DNA from: Ziziphus jujuba
Lineage: Eukaryota > Streptophyta > Magnoliopsida > Rosales > Rhamnaceae
NCBI RefSeq assembly: GCF_031755915.1
Contig: NC_083386.1
Location: forward strand, 5,769,501-5,833,500
Length of the DNA stretch: 64,000 nt
Direction: 5' to 3'
Both the position numbers and the translations under genes were made by a program. Under the pieces are notes generated by a model. That model was not told where the DNA came from, ran no database searches, and saw only the letters and a list, made by a program, of their open reading frames with translations. Of this stretch, positions 1 to 17,749 are shown one piece after another; position 1 is the first letter of the stretch, and each line of letters opens with the position of its first letter.

Positions 1-2
1 TA

Positions 3-5174
<5,172 letters not shown>

Positions 5175-6226
5175 AACAAAAGAAAATTATGGATTTGGGT
5201 ATCTTGGTACTGTATGATATGAAGGTGTAATATAAGAACTATGAAACAAGATGTTTTTCCTTGAGATGACTTGTCAGCTTATATAATAAGTAAATAAACG
5301 ATGACCCATTTGTTTTTGAATGATCTCAAGTTTATGTTCTGACACCTGATGGCTAAAATAAAGAAGAATGTTCAGCCCAGAGTTTGTTTCATGACAATGT
5401 TTTTCATGTTGCTATTGCTTTGGAAATGATAAATTAGATCTACAAACCCTGTTTTCAATCTTAACTTGTGTTTTGCTGTAGTGGCAGAAGAGAAAGAGGC
5501 TATTTTTGGTCATGGCTGATAGATCAATTACAGCAAATGAAAAGAACTAAAAGAGTGGTGATATTTGTGTTGCACAGAACGTTCTTTCTCCAAACAAAAT
5601 ATGATATATAATATGCTCAATTTTTCTTTCCTTTTCAACGTTATAATTATTTTTTTTTTAGTTATCATATTTTTTCATTGAATAACTTTAGGTCTGAACA
5701 TTTTTCGTTATACTTCTAATTATATTCGCAGGTTTAATCCAGCAATAAAACCACTAAGAACGCCTCCAAACGTAGTATTCAAACCTCAATTTGGATGAGA
5801 AACCGCTCTTTTCCAAATAATAATAATAATAATGTCTAATTTAACTTGATTATCCAAGTATTTGGCACATTTATTTCGATCTATCCCAAAAGGAAAATGA
5901 TTAACACAATGGATTTTTTTGTCTTATTAAGGTTACCTTTTTTTTTTTTTTTTTTTTTTTTTTGGGATAAAATCTTATTAAGGTTACTTGAATTCAGTAT
6001 CTCACACAGATTATATATTAATTTAAACAAAGTTTTTAGATAATAATTATTATTATTATTATTTAGTTGATGGCACTTTAGCATTGATATATTTTGTAGT
6101 GTTAAAGAAGTTGGTGGGTTAAGTTCATGACTCAACGTTGAAAACAAAGTAGGTGAATGTTCTGTGCTGGGTTTCGACCGTTTTGAGTTTGGCCTTTAGG
6201 TTTGGTCTTGGTTTCTCTCTCAAAAG
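5175..6226. other. Intergenic spacer between the GH2 gene and the LAF3-like gene
   Basis: About 1.05 kb. It should hold the GH2 3' UTR and the LAF3-like promoter and 5' UTR. It is AT-rich with a poly-T run near 5939-5963 and an ATT trinucleotide tract near 6044-6063. I see no coding sequence or RNA gene. Confidence 0.7.
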
Positions 6227-9200
6227 ATGAACTCTTTCCACTATATTCTGCTCTCTACCTCCATAGCCCTCCTCGCCATTTTCGTTTCTCTTCCTCTTCT
6301 ACGCCTCCCCAACAACAACCACTTCTTCTTCAGTTGGAGACCCACCATTGCCGACTTGGTGCTCAGCAATGGGGTTATATACACCAGCGATGATTCTCTC
6401 CCTTTTGCTGATTCCATGGCGGTCCGAAATGGAAGGATTCTACGCGTTGGAAACTATTCCCATGTAAAGGTTTGTCCTTTTTTCTCACTTCCTTCCTTGT
6501 TTTTCTGTTGGACGCACAAACGGAGCGACCCCCTTTCATGAGTAGGTGTGTGTGGATTGAAAAAGGAAAAAACTTGGCTATCAACTTGCTGAGCTGAATC
6601 TACAATGAAAATATGTATATATGTATACTTTGTGAGCTTGTTTGGTGTTTGAATGGTGTCCTACTTAGACCCTGAGTAGGGAATTTCTGAGACAGTTGTC
6701 TCTGTTATTGTTTGTTTTGCCTATTGCTATTTAAAGTGTATCATGTAGCTTATTTATGATAATGTGATGAAATTTATATACTCTTTGGCAATACTGTAAT
6801 TGATAACGTCAGTATTGTCAACTTTTATTTATTTTTTTTATTTTTTTATTTTTTTTTAATATCGAACTTCAATTTTTACTGGACATTTTTCCTTTGTTTT
6901 TGTGTGTTCCAATGTGAGTGCAGGAATTGGTAGGTTATGGGACTAAAGAGCTGAATCTCATGGGAAAAATTGTGGTTCCTGGTTTTATTGATTCCCATGT
7001 ACACTTAATTCCTGGTGGACTGCAGGTTTGGCAGAAATATTTTTTTCCATATAGATTATGTTAGAAATTTTTTATGCCTTTTAAATTGGTCATTACTTCA
7101 AGGTTTATGAGAAATTTCTCTGAAAAGGAGCATTAGAAAATATGATTGTGCTGGCTTTTCATAGTTAGTTTTTTTTTTTTTTTTTTTTAACAGTTTATAT
7201 TCCTCATCTGAGTGTTGATATTTTTGCTGTGCATAATATGACTTTTGAAGTTTTCCCCAATGGAAAATAGATGTCACAGGTGGAACTTCATGGTGTAAAT
7301 GAAAGAGATGAGTTTGTGAGAAGGGTCAAAGGAGCAGTGAGAAGTAAGCATCATGTTCTTTTCATCTTATGTATTGTTTTCATAGAAAATACAGACATAC
7401 GATTATTATTGCTTAGAAGTGCTTGTTCATCGATTTTATTCATATAAAGTTGTTTTGGTGCAAAGATTAAGAGAGAAAAATTGGTGGATTACTGGAAACT
7501 GCGATGATAAAAGAGTTGGAAGATTTTTTCAATGGACTTCAATTCAGACAAATGATTGTTCAAAAGGGCACTGAAATTTTCGTTTCTTCTGCTGGAAATT
7601 TTAAATATTAGGTTCTGAAACGCGTTTTAACAAAACATTTCAGATAGTAAACCAGGTTCCTGGATTTTGGGTGGTGGTTGGAACAATGATCTATGGGGAG
7701 GCGCATTGCCAATGACTTCATGGGTGGATGATGTTACACCTCAAAATCCTGTGAGCTATAACTTTCTTGAGTTTGGGTAGTTGGATATTATTCATAAATC
7801 ATAATTGTTTATAAAAATACCTTTCTTCTGCAGGTTTGGCTATCAAGGATGGATGGCCATATGGGCTTCGCTAATTCACTAGCACTAAAACTGGCAGGTG
7901 TTACCAACTCATCAGAAGATCCAAAAGGTGGTACCATTATGAGAACTTCCACTGGAGGTAACATTTAACTTCACAAATATCTTTGATGCCTGCATATGCC
8001 TGACTTCATCAAATTGACCAGCATCTGGGATCTTCGGTCCTCTAATTGGGAAATTAACTTATATATACCGGTGTTTAAAGTTATGGTTTTCTGATAATTC
8101 TTCCACTTGTCCTTTGAATGTCTATATGAATTAGTGCTGTTATGATGAATGACATATATTGTTGTCATTATGCAGAACCTACTGGCTTGCTGGTTGATTC
8201 GGCCATGCAAATTATGCTCCCATGCATTCCAGAGGTCTCAGTAGATGAACGCAGAGAAGCTTTGCTTAAAGCCAGCAATTTTGCTGTGACAAGGGGTGTT
8301 ACTACTGTAGTTGATATGGGGAGATATTATCCTGGGACATCTGTAGAGTTTTCCTGGCAAGATTTTTCAGGTTTTTAGAAAGCTTCTTGTGGTTTAGTTG
8401 GCAGTCCCATAAATTGAAGTGATACATTATCTTCTTGGCATCTTTTTTCTTTGAGGTTGACTTGAACACACCACTAAGGTGATATAAAAAAAGGATTCAT
8501 GTCAGCATTTTCTAAAGTGATAACAGGACTAAATTCTTCAGGGACATCATTTTAAGTAGGATTATAAATGAATTATAGTAAAAGAACAATAAAGATTTCA
8601 ATGAGCTCATTTTGACAATCGACGGCTATGTACAACACAATATAGTAGACTGCAGCATCAGATTTATCATATAGAAGAAACAGATGGCATTACCATGCAT
8701 CACTATGCTTTCATCTTTCAATGTTCCATTCATTTCTTTTAATAGTTTAAGTTAATCTGGCTTCATGATTTAACGCTTCAAATCTTCCACGCTACAACCG
8801 TTTGGCACTCTGGTAGTGTCTTTCACCACTATTAGTTAAACTCCTCTTTTTTCGCTCCATGTTTCCACAGATGTTTATCAATGGGCTGATGCTTCTGGGA
8901 AAATGAGGATCAGGGTTTGCTTATTTTTCCCACTGGAGATTTGGTCACGATTGCATGTGCGGCATCTTACCACTATAGCTTTGTTTTTGTTTGAATTGAA
9001 TAAAAAAAAAGTTGGCTTGTGCTTGTTCTTTTTGTTGAATAGCTTCTAATAAATGATTCTTAGAACTCTAGGCTATCCTTCCTAGATGCAATTATTTAAT
9101 GAATTGGAATAGATGTTGACCTTGTTTAGAAATGCAAACTAATTAGCATCTTATGTTGTTTGAACAATAAAAATTATGACTTTTAAATTTTTTTACCTGT

Positions 9201-11108
9201 TTGTTCTGCTTTGGCCTGGTTTTTCTGGTTTCATTATAGCAGTGTAAAAACTATTGAAAGTCAAGATGAGCATGCTACTTCAATGCCCAATGTTCTTTTT
9301 GTTCTATGTAATCTATTAATAAAGTTGAGCAACTATCTTAATTTTACTTTCATCTATTTTTGGTCCTAACATTGTATTATCATTTTTAGGACATTATTAA
9401 TAAAGTGGGTCATGCCATGAGCCAGTGGATTTACTTGGGTGGAGCAAAAGCTTTTGCAGATGGGTCTTTAGGTTCTAGTAGTGCACTATTTTATGAGGTA
9501 AGAACCGCAATAATTGGGCATCAGTACTCCCCTCTGTAAAAGATTACGGATCTTTTATCTTTGCCTGTATATCTTAGTTGTCATTATTATGGAGGGAAGT
9601 GGGGTGAGGTCCAGTTTTATCTTGTAAAGTGTCATTTAAAAGGCCAAAATACACTAAGCCAGTTTTATCTTGTATATCAAGATCATGGTGAGCTCTTACC
9701 CATTTCCACTTCACAGTTATTTCATGGGCTACTTTTGTTTTGCCCAATCAATAAATAACTTTGTTAGGGTTTTTGCTTCTATACACAGCCATATGTTGAA
9801 GAGCCTGAAAATTACGGCTTACAAGTATCGGATTATGAGAGCCTTATAAACATGACTTTAGCTGCAGATAATTATGGGCTTCAGGTCAGGTCTTATAACA
9901 ATAACTGCCTTTACATGTAATAAAGATGATCCAAATATTAAATTTACGAGTTTTACCTTCAATTCTTTCAGGTTGCTATTCATGCTATAGGTGATAAAGC
10001 AAATGACTTGATCTTGGATATGTATGATTCAGTGCTTACTATAAATGGAATGAGGGATCGAAGATTCAGAGTTAATATTCTTGCTAAATTATAAGGATGG
10101 TCTTAGTGCTTCAATATTACAAACCTTCACAAATTGGCCTTGTAAAATATTAAAATGTTTAGCATAACTGGAGAAAATTCTTTCAGATTGAGCACGCTCA
10201 GCATCTGGCACATGGGGCATCAGACCGGTTTGGTAAACTGAAGATTGTTGCTTCCGTACAGGTTTCTAATCACAACTATGTATTGCTTGTTTGTTGGCTA
10301 GCTAGGGAGTGTTGATCTTTTAGCACTTTTGGGCTGGCTAAGGTTCGAAAGTGATTGTTGTTCTCTTCTTCGTTATAACACAATGTATTTTATCTTCTTT
10401 TTCATGGTGTAATTATTTGTGATTTCTCAACAGCCAGATCACCTATTAGATGATGTTGAATCTATTGAAAAGAAGCTTGGGTTGGATAGGGCTCAGAAAG
10501 AATCCTATTTATTTCAGACACTCTTAAATAGCAAGGCACAATTAGCATTTGGTTCTGACTGGCCTGTAAGAACCTCTCTTTCATTATTATTCCGTAGCTA
10601 TGCTTCTTATGGCTCATAATTCTATTTAAATTGGTAAACCTCGTATTAAACTTTAGATCACTGCTCTTTTCTCAGGTTGCGGACATTAATCCATTGAGAA
10701 GTATTAGGACAGCAATGAAAAGAATACCCCCAAATTCCCATGATTCCTGGATTCCAATGGAATGTGTTTCATTGGATGATGCATTAAAGGCGTAAGCAAA
10801 ACTAATGTGTTTGATCCTTCTTATATTTTAGATTTCTCAGCATAGAGTACTTCTCATCGTACTAGGTAAGAAACCTGCAATCTTTGATTTGCTCATAACA
10901 AATGTTTTAAGGTAGGAAACTTCTTCACGGCAGGTACACTATCTCAGCTGCTCGTGCATGCTTTCTTGACAAAGATTTGGGATCTTTAACCCCGGGAAAA
11001 CTTGCTGATTTTGTCATACTTTCGACAGATTCGTGGGATGACTTTGCCGCAGAAGGATATGCATCAGTTGAAGCAACATATGTTGGTGGAGTGCAGGCCT
11101 ATCCTTGA
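6227..11108 (+). CDS. LAF3: LAF3-like amidohydrolase (YtcJ/NfdA-type metal-dependent hydrolase)
   Basis: Fourteen exons join in frame to 576 aa: 6227-6469, 6924-7025, 7271-7343, 7644-7750, 7834-7957, 8176-8370, 8871-8956, 9390-9497, 9789-9884, 9972-10070, 10187-10261, 10434-10565, 10676-10791, 10934-11108. This equals, from memory, the length of Arabidopsis LONG AFTER FAR-RED 3. The amidohydrolase barrel shows GFIDSHVHL (His106, His108), [12 protein letters not shown] (His382), IEHAQH (His414) and FGSDWP (Asp478), a full metal-site set, so it is probably catalytically competent. The C-terminus [12 protein letters not shown] is the usual beta-sandwich strand. Residues 7-27 are hydrophobic and could be a signal anchor. 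LAF3 in Arabidopsis is linked to phytochrome A far-red signalling; the substrate is unknown. The ATG at 6227 is chosen because it opens the conserved hydrophobic N-terminus. Exon 7 must run to 8956, not 8913, to keep the conserved [13 protein letters not shown] segment. Introns hold only AT-rich sequence. Confidence 0.94.
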
Positions 11109-11937
11109 AAGCCTTTAAGATCTTTGAAGATGGAAAAAATTCCATGTACAGAGAGTAGAAATGTCAAACAAGGATAGCTTCATGCCCACCATCCATGTAG
11201 TTCAGATTTTTTCGGCAACAATGTTTGAATGAAGCAGAAGTATATTTGGAATATTATTATTGGAATTACTCGTAAGGTTGGCAGAACAATGCATGTATGA
11301 CATGGGGGATAAATAACTTTTATTTTATTTTATTTTATTTTATTTATTTATTTGTTTTTGATAGAATATAGCTTTGATTACTATGTATACATCATATATA
11401 GAATATAGCTGTGGTAACTATTTATACATTATATATACATGTTATAAAATGGATCATTCAAAATGTATTCAAAAACCAGTGTAAAATTCTGTTGCCAAAA
11501 AAAATATATATAATAATAATAACTATTGTAAAACAAATACTTTAATTATATGTTGTGTTTAAGCGTATAGGATTCCATTTCAAGGTTATGTCTTGATAAA
11601 AAAAATTTAGCTAAAGAAACAAAATTTGTAAGTTTAAAGCTAGATTTTCACTAAAAAATTAAAAAATAAAAATAAAAATTTTGAACTTAAAAATTCAAGC
11701 ATATTACCTGACAGGACTAATAAAAAACAAATAAATTAAGCATTTCACCCAAAAATAAATAAATAAATAAATAAAACAAATAAATTCTATATGATACTAA
11801 TTTATAACTTTAATGGAAGTTAATAAATTTTAACACGATCTATTTCATTAACATATCTTAATAGATATGCTCGTTTTTATTTATTTGTTTCTTTTTTAAT
11901 GGAAAAAAAAAATATATATATATATATATGCACACAT

Positions 11938-11938
<1 letters not shown>

Positions 11939-11986
<48 letters not shown>
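11939..11986. repeat. (GA)n microsatellite
   Basis: About 24 uninterrupted GA units, immediately preceded by a short TA tract and followed by GTCAGTCCG. It lies directly beside the 63-bp inverted repeat copy at 11998. Confidence 0.95.
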
Positions 11987-11990
<4 letters not shown>

Positions 11991-11997
11991 TCCGCAT

Positions 11998-12060
11998 GTC
12001 TTGGAACGCACCTTCATGGATATTACAAACGCCTTAATCAAAACGGTGCATTTTAAGACG
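11998..12060 (-). repeat. Dispersed 63-bp repeat, inverted copy of 17486-17548
   Basis: The reverse complement of this segment matches 17486-17548 with about ten differences and a few 1-base gaps by eye. Shared blocks include CCGTTTTGATTAAG, CGTTTGTAA and GAAGGTGCGTTCCAAGAC. The two copies flank the TAF1B gene in opposite orientation, and the other copy sits just upstream of the ATP synthase epsilon gene. Origin unknown: a MITE end, a small inversion-duplication, or a copied promoter fragment are all possible. Confidence 0.85.
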
Positions 12061-12958
12061 TTTAATTAATGAAACATAATTGATAAAATAGTTTATGAAT
12101 TATTTTATGAATTAATTCATCAAAACACGTTTGTTTTGCTTACGCCTTTAATGTATCATTAAAATAATAAAAACTATTTTATAAATTAATGTTGGACAAA
12201 CACAATTTAATTAACATAGTTTTTTAATTAAAATAACTATAATACCTAATTAGCTTTGTCTCGAAGAACTTTTGTTTCAAATACTAACGAAACATTTTTA
12301 TGATTTTCCATATCAAAATAATTACATAATAATAATTTTTTATCTTAATTAATAGGTCATTACCAATGGAAACCAACAATATATCTTCATCATGTAGTAC
12401 TATAAATATTAAATTGCTTCCACTATCTTTAAACATATACACAAATCAACAATATTCTTTTTAAAACCATTCTAGATAACAACTTCACCAATTTGTCCAA
12501 TCCAACCAAAGTACTCATCCCACGTATTGGGTCCAAATTTCTGTATATTTTATATCTATATCTATATATATGTTACATATATATTTTTGGCTGTATTGCA
12601 CGTTAGGAAGTCGGAGCCATGGTTTAATTATAAGTGCAAATGGTTTGGGTTTAATTCTAATTTCAGCAATACTTTTATTAACAGCGGTGGACTTGAACAT
12701 TTTAAAAACTTGACCCACAATAAAATTTTGTAGATGGAGAGTGAAAATTTTAGGTGCAATTAGAACCATCTTACCAAGATTAAACAGCAAGACACAACTA
12801 TGGTTTTTTCCCCCCTACGATATTGCCACTTAGGCTTCAATTTAATTCAAGGAAATGAACATGACGGTTTTATTTAAATTGTCTTGTAATGATTAATTTC
12901 TAGCCTTGTTAGAATAATAGGAATAAGAATTAAGATTGTAGAATCATTTTAAAAAGAA

Positions 12959-15900
12959 CTATGTATTCAAATTTGAAATTCCCAAACCATATTCATCTGT
13001 AGCATTTCCCTGGCCCATGCCACTACACAACTCACATGAGACAATTGGAGGGGTCAAATGCAAGCAGTGGTTGATCCTTTGTTCCAACCAAGCCAGCCTC
13101 CTCTCAAGATTCAATACCCCAATGTGCATACATCGGATTTCAACTTGAGCAGTTTTTGCGCATGCTCGAAGCAATATGTAGTAATCAGCATGGGCAGCAT
13201 AAGTAAAGGCACCCTCATCCTTCTTTCTCACATAGAAGAGGTAATCAAATCTTTTGATGTTGACCCTTGGTGGAATATAACAGAAATTATTCTCCTCCAT
13301 GTCTAATTTAATTCGTCTAATTGCTTCATTTTTGGTTGTCTCTGTAGTTTCATCCATGAGAGTCTCAGCTGAAATTTGGTCATTAGAGTCAGCGTTTCGA
13401 CCACGCTGCAAACTATCAAAAGAATGATCACCATTTTGGCTCCATTGTTGGTTCCCTCTATGGTAAGAATCATCATCATTAGAGGACAAGCCACTAACAT
13501 CTCCATCCCTAATTTTCTTTTTTTCTTTTGGAAGACGGCTGGTACATCCTTCATCAGTCCTTGGTCTCTTTTGGTTAACAGCTCCACTACCATAAAGCAT
13601 TTCTCTTTCACTTGCTGTTTCAGAATCCTGAATATGATAAGACTATAAAATGAGTGATGTTTATCTTAAAGCAAATATCGTTTCTAACCAGGAACAAATT
13701 CATGTAAAGCATCATAAAAAAAGACAGAAAAACTCCACAAAAGAGTGACAGATTTCAGTGAGAGAAATACCCAATCATAAGGAAGCATGAGAATCCATAG
13801 TACGGCAAGAATAGCACAAGTAATTACTAAACTTGTGAAGAAGACGAAATGAGTTCTTTCACTTTTGTAGCATGTTGTGATTATTAGCTCTAGACAGATT
13901 GATTTATTTTACTATTTTGTATTACGGGAAAAATCACATATATGATACATAATAACACGAGAATGCATAGTCCTGTTTCTAATTTTTTTTTTATCCTAAA
14001 CTTCCCACCATGTGAATTAAACAACATATCCATTGGATAAAGCAAAGCAAAATCCATAACTCTAGCTCCCATTTTCCCCATATTCACTTCAGTCGCATCT
14101 GTCTTGATTACAACATTTTCAAATTACCTTTCGGGATGCAAAATATTTGAGAACAATATCAATGAAAACAAAAAAGTTGACAAAAGAATGTAACACTATT
14201 TAAGACTTAGAATGCACTGCTATTTAGCAGACTCAGAAACTATAGTAATTCCAAGGTATCAACATGAATTACATGATCACAACATTAAGAACAATAATTG
14301 AATTCAAACTTACTTTGTTATTCTGATAATAGTTCCACAACTGTTCTATCATCTTTTCTTCTTCACGATCCTCAAAAGATGGTTCTAGACCAGAAAAGAC
14401 CACATCCTTACAGTACAGGAGATATGTTGGTAAGTCTTTAGAGTATTCTGTTAACATAACACGAAAATGACTCAGAAAAATAATTTAAAAAATAATAATA
14501 ACATAACATGAAAATGAACATTTTATAATAACTAGCTAAGAAGGTAGCAGGGAAGATGAAAGCATGTGGACCATGTGAACAACACAATCAAGAAACAAAC
14601 AAAATTGCTATGTCATTCTTAGTATGGAAATGCTAAAAAAATTACCATAGGTTTCAGCAATCTCATTATATCTAGCTTCAAGGTTGTACAAAAGCTCTGC
14701 AGCATCCAATTCAGATTGCTGAGCATGTGATGTGTTTTCAACAGGGTTTGTACCTGAATCATCTACAATGTCAGGAGGAGAACCAGAACCATTCATAAAA
14801 TCATCTCTCATTTTCGGATTGCAACTGGGATCTGATTCTCCATTCCAGTAAGATGTGGATGGTGCTGCACCATCGTTAGATAATCTTCTTTCCCAATCTC
14901 CATAACCATGAATATTATATAGAATTCGTATAGCTACAATTAGTATTGACATTACACAAACACGAGTAGGAAGCCTCAGTTCGCTTGTTGATAACCATAA
15001 ATCTGGAGGCATAGACCACTCATATACGCGACATGCATGAGGGAGAATTTTTTCCACAGGAAGAGATAATCTCTGGAGATAGCATGAAGCAATGGCATAG
15101 AAGTTTACAGGAGGTAAATCCAAGCAAATGGACTCAGCAACTGATGCTGCCAATGATTCTAACTTCTGTGCTGAAACAGATTCACGAGGCCTAAACATTG
15201 TACTTGAACTTATAGGACAGGCTCTTGAAGGCCTTCCAATGACATTTTCAATTTCAACAAAAGCAGCAAAATATGGAAGCTTCCCTTCTAGTGACCACTT
15301 TACAAGGTCTGTTGGCAAAATTGCTTCCCTCACAAGATGACAAGCCAGAAAAGAAACAGCTAAAGAGCAAGTTAACGGTATTCTCTTTCTCAGTGATCTA
15401 AACCATATCATTACTGCTCGTTGACCATAAATATTTTGTGGTTCTGCCTTATATTTAGATCGTGGCTTAAAATCGGTTGGTGATTCTCCTGAAACAAATG
15501 AAATTCAAGACTAAGATACCATAGAAGAAAAGCCACTATTTGGTATGATGACAGAGAAGGCAACAAACACAATATGCCTCTTGCATAAAGCATACATCAC
15601 TGTAGACATAAAAAAGTCACCAAAATCGCGGGGAAATAAATGAAATTAAATCAATTTGTTCTAGAAGGTCCAAAAAAAAAAAAAAAAAAAAAACGACATA
15701 GAGACAAAGGACATAAATAGGAACTAATGGTAACAAAATTATAGAAATGTCCTCATTGAAACATTGGCATAAGGAGTGAGTAGTTCTTAGACAAACCATG
15801 TGCCTGAGTCTCAGATTCGTGAATAGTCTCCTCAACCCAAGCATCATCAAAGACTCGAGTCCCTGCTACAAACCGCAACCATATGGTCCCTGCGAACCCA

Positions 15901-16436
15901 CAAATCAATGGGCTAACCTTAAACTCCCTAACCAAAGCCTCACATTGAGACTCTATCATTAGCTGCAACCCCATAACATACCTAATCCTTGTCTCATTAT
16001 AGTAATCCTCAAAGCTCGGAACGCTCTTCCCGACCCAACCAAAATCCTCCGGCTCCGTGGGTCCTACACCAGCGCTGAAGGGTCCCATAACATAATCGTA
16101 CTCCCCTGTCTTAACCCTATCATGCTTGGGAGTCTCATCGTTTAGGTTTAGGGAGGCCCAGAACTCGGACTGGCAAGTAGAATTGAGGAGGAAATCGGAC
16201 TGGGAGATGGACTCAGCTTTGATGACGGAGTGGTTACGTTGGCGCCGGTGACTAGCTATGTAGAGTGCACCGCCTGTTTCGCCGCCGGCGTCGACGAAGT
16301 CCTCATCGGCAACGCCGGTATCAACAATGTCCTCAGCCTGAGAGCCACATTGGAGGCAATAGAAGAAGCCATTAGAGCCGTCAGCAAGGCCCAAATTGCC
16401 GCAAGTGTTGCACCTCCATACCTGTGGGTCAGACAT
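12959..16436 (-). CDS. TAF1B: TAF1B/RRN7-like RNA polymerase I initiation factor
   Basis: Four exons on the minus strand join in frame to 761 aa: 15797-16436, 14646-15488, 14314-14447, 12959-13627. The N-terminus has the RRN7-type zinc ribbon, CNTC (Cys9, Cys12) and CLQC (Cys27, Cys30). A cyclin-fold-like middle region follows (IRYVMGLQLMIESQCEALVREF, then helical segments such as LACHLVREAILPTDLVKW). The lower-complexity C-terminal exon (KRPRTDEG) ends in the motif-like LLRACAKTAQVEIRCMHIGVLNLERRLAWLEQRI. Family role: TFIIB-like factor in the Pol I core/SL1 complex that starts rRNA transcription in the nucleolus; the Arabidopsis homologue is known as MEE12. The start at 16436 lies seven codons before Trp7 and the first ribbon cysteine. 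Intron 13628-14313 is 686 bp and AT-rich; intron 15489-15796 has a poly-A run at 15672-15693 (poly-T on the gene strand), consistent with a polypyrimidine tract. No frame break seen. Confidence 0.9.
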
Positions 16437-17485
16437 TGGAGATTTTGGGGTTTAGGGTGGGGTTTCAGAGCTTTGATTGATTGTAGAGTTAAAGTGACGA
16501 TTAGAGTATGGGCATGTTGCCATTTACTCTGGAAGACTCACTCTTGCTGAGTTCGAGCTTGAGAGAGACGACAAGCAAGCTTTTGGAGCAGCTATCCAGC
16601 CGTTTCTCCTCAAATCCCTTAAGTCAATTTAAAATTATAATAACAATAAATAAATAAATCAACCCGCTAAAAAAAAATAAAGGCAAATGACAATCACAAA
16701 CCAGAGTGTCAATAAATGGAATAAAAAAATAATAATAAAAAAAAAATTATATATATATATATATATATACACCTTTGGTTTTATAGTTCATAATGGCTAC
16801 CGGATAGATTATTTGTACATATTAGTATAATGATTAACATTCTTTTTCTCCTAGTTAACGAACACTAGTCTTGTTTCCAAATCCATAAAGTACCAGCTAA
16901 TGATGTAGAAGCTCTTAAATCTCAACTTATGGGATTATATGAGAAGCATCGTGCTCAAAAATTTTTCATATATGTGCAAGACTAAATTTTTCACGTCGAA
17001 GCTCTTAAACTATCCGCTAGCTAGCATATTGGGAGCTACAAAAATTTATAGTTATGGATTAGAACACACACATTAGACGTTATTAATCTCCTTTTAACCA
17101 AGTTAAAAATAATAGCTTGCCACTATTTTTCTATAAGCTTTGATGTGTTCAACCTACGAGAAGGCATGGAACTCAAGAGCAGCTGATAATCCGGAAGCAA
17201 AAAAAAAAGTGTTTTTTTTTAAGACAAGATTTTCGAAAATAACCAAAAAAAAAATAATAAAGGCAAAAAAACCAATGAGTAAAGGGAACAGGGGACATAC
17301 CTTGTCTGCAATCTATGGAGGAAAAATCGAAGACACGGCAGAGAAGGAAAAGTGGTGGCGAGCTGGTGGGCTTAAGCTTTCTGCAGTTAAATTTTAAAGA
17401 TTTTAGGAAGGAAGACGGGAAAGAGGAAGAGAGAGACGCAACAGTGTTTTTCTTCCTTTTTTTTACTTTTTTTCTGTTAAATGGG

Positions 17486-17548
17486 TGTCTCAAAACGGGC
17501 CGTTTTGATTAAGACGTTTGTAACGTTAGTGAAGGTGCGTTCCAAGAC
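17486..17548 (+). repeat. Dispersed 63-bp repeat upstream of ATP synthase epsilon; contains a quasi-palindrome
   Basis: This copy matches the reverse complement of 11998-12060. It includes CAAAACGG-G-CCGTTTTG (17491-17507), an 8-bp inverted repeat around one base. It ends about 20 bp before the first site II element, which places it in the likely proximal promoter of the ATP synthase gene. Confidence 0.85.
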
Positions 17549-17567
17549 GCAAAACCCAACTTGAAAA

Positions 17568-17578
17568 GGCCCAGCCCA
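17568..17578 (-). promoter_or_regulatory. Two overlapping site II elements (TGGGCC/TGGGCT)
   Basis: GGCCCA (17568-17573) overlaps AGCCCA (17573-17578) by one base; read on the minus strand these are TGGGCT and TGGGCC. Site II motifs are established TCP-factor targets enriched upstream of plant oxidative-phosphorylation and ribosomal protein genes. Their position about 175 bp before the ATP synthase epsilon start codon fits that role. Function here is inferred from motif and position. Confidence 0.65.
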
Positions 17579-17690
17579 GAACCAAAAATAATTTATGTAA
17601 ATACCGCAAAATTCATTTCATCCTTTCTTCTAGTTGGCTAGGTCTTTGATTTGCTCGGAACAAAGACACAGGCACACAGAGACAGAGACA

Positions 17691-17729
17691 GAGAAAGAGA
17701 GAGAGAGAGACACACACACACACACACAC
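17691..17729. repeat. Compound (GA)n(CA)n microsatellite in the 5' UTR of ATP synthase epsilon
   Basis: A GA run followed directly by about nine CA units and then a GAA run, ending at the start codon at 17750. It is probably transcribed as part of the 5' UTR. Confidence 0.9.
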
Positions 17730-17749
17730 GCAGAAGAAGAAGAAGAAAG

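Larger units (their letters stand above)
11109..12958. other. Intergenic region between convergent LAF3-like and TAF1B genes
   Basis: About 1.85 kb lying between two 3' ends, very AT-rich. It contains TTTTA/TTTAT runs (11320-11350), an AAAT/AAATA tract near 11750-11775, a long GA microsatellite, and a 63-bp segment that recurs inverted at 17.5 kb. 12061-12240 looks like degenerate AT-rich transposon remnant sequence, but I find no clear termini. No gene seen. Confidence 0.65.
16437..17749. promoter_or_regulatory. Shared upstream region of divergent TAF1B (-) and ATP synthase epsilon (+) genes
   Basis: The two genes start 1.3 kb apart in opposite directions, so both promoters and 5' UTRs lie here. 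It contains a (TA)n tract at about 16749-16769, A-rich stretches near 17200-17270, the 63-bp repeat, the site II elements and a GA/CA microsatellite. Small open frames at 17140-17512 have no recognisable product and look accidental. Confidence 0.6.

Noticed and set aside
17140..17512. Two small plus-strand open frames between TAF1B and ATP synthase epsilon
   Set aside because: Lys-rich and Phe-rich translations of A- and T-rich promoter DNA, with no recognisable domain or start context.
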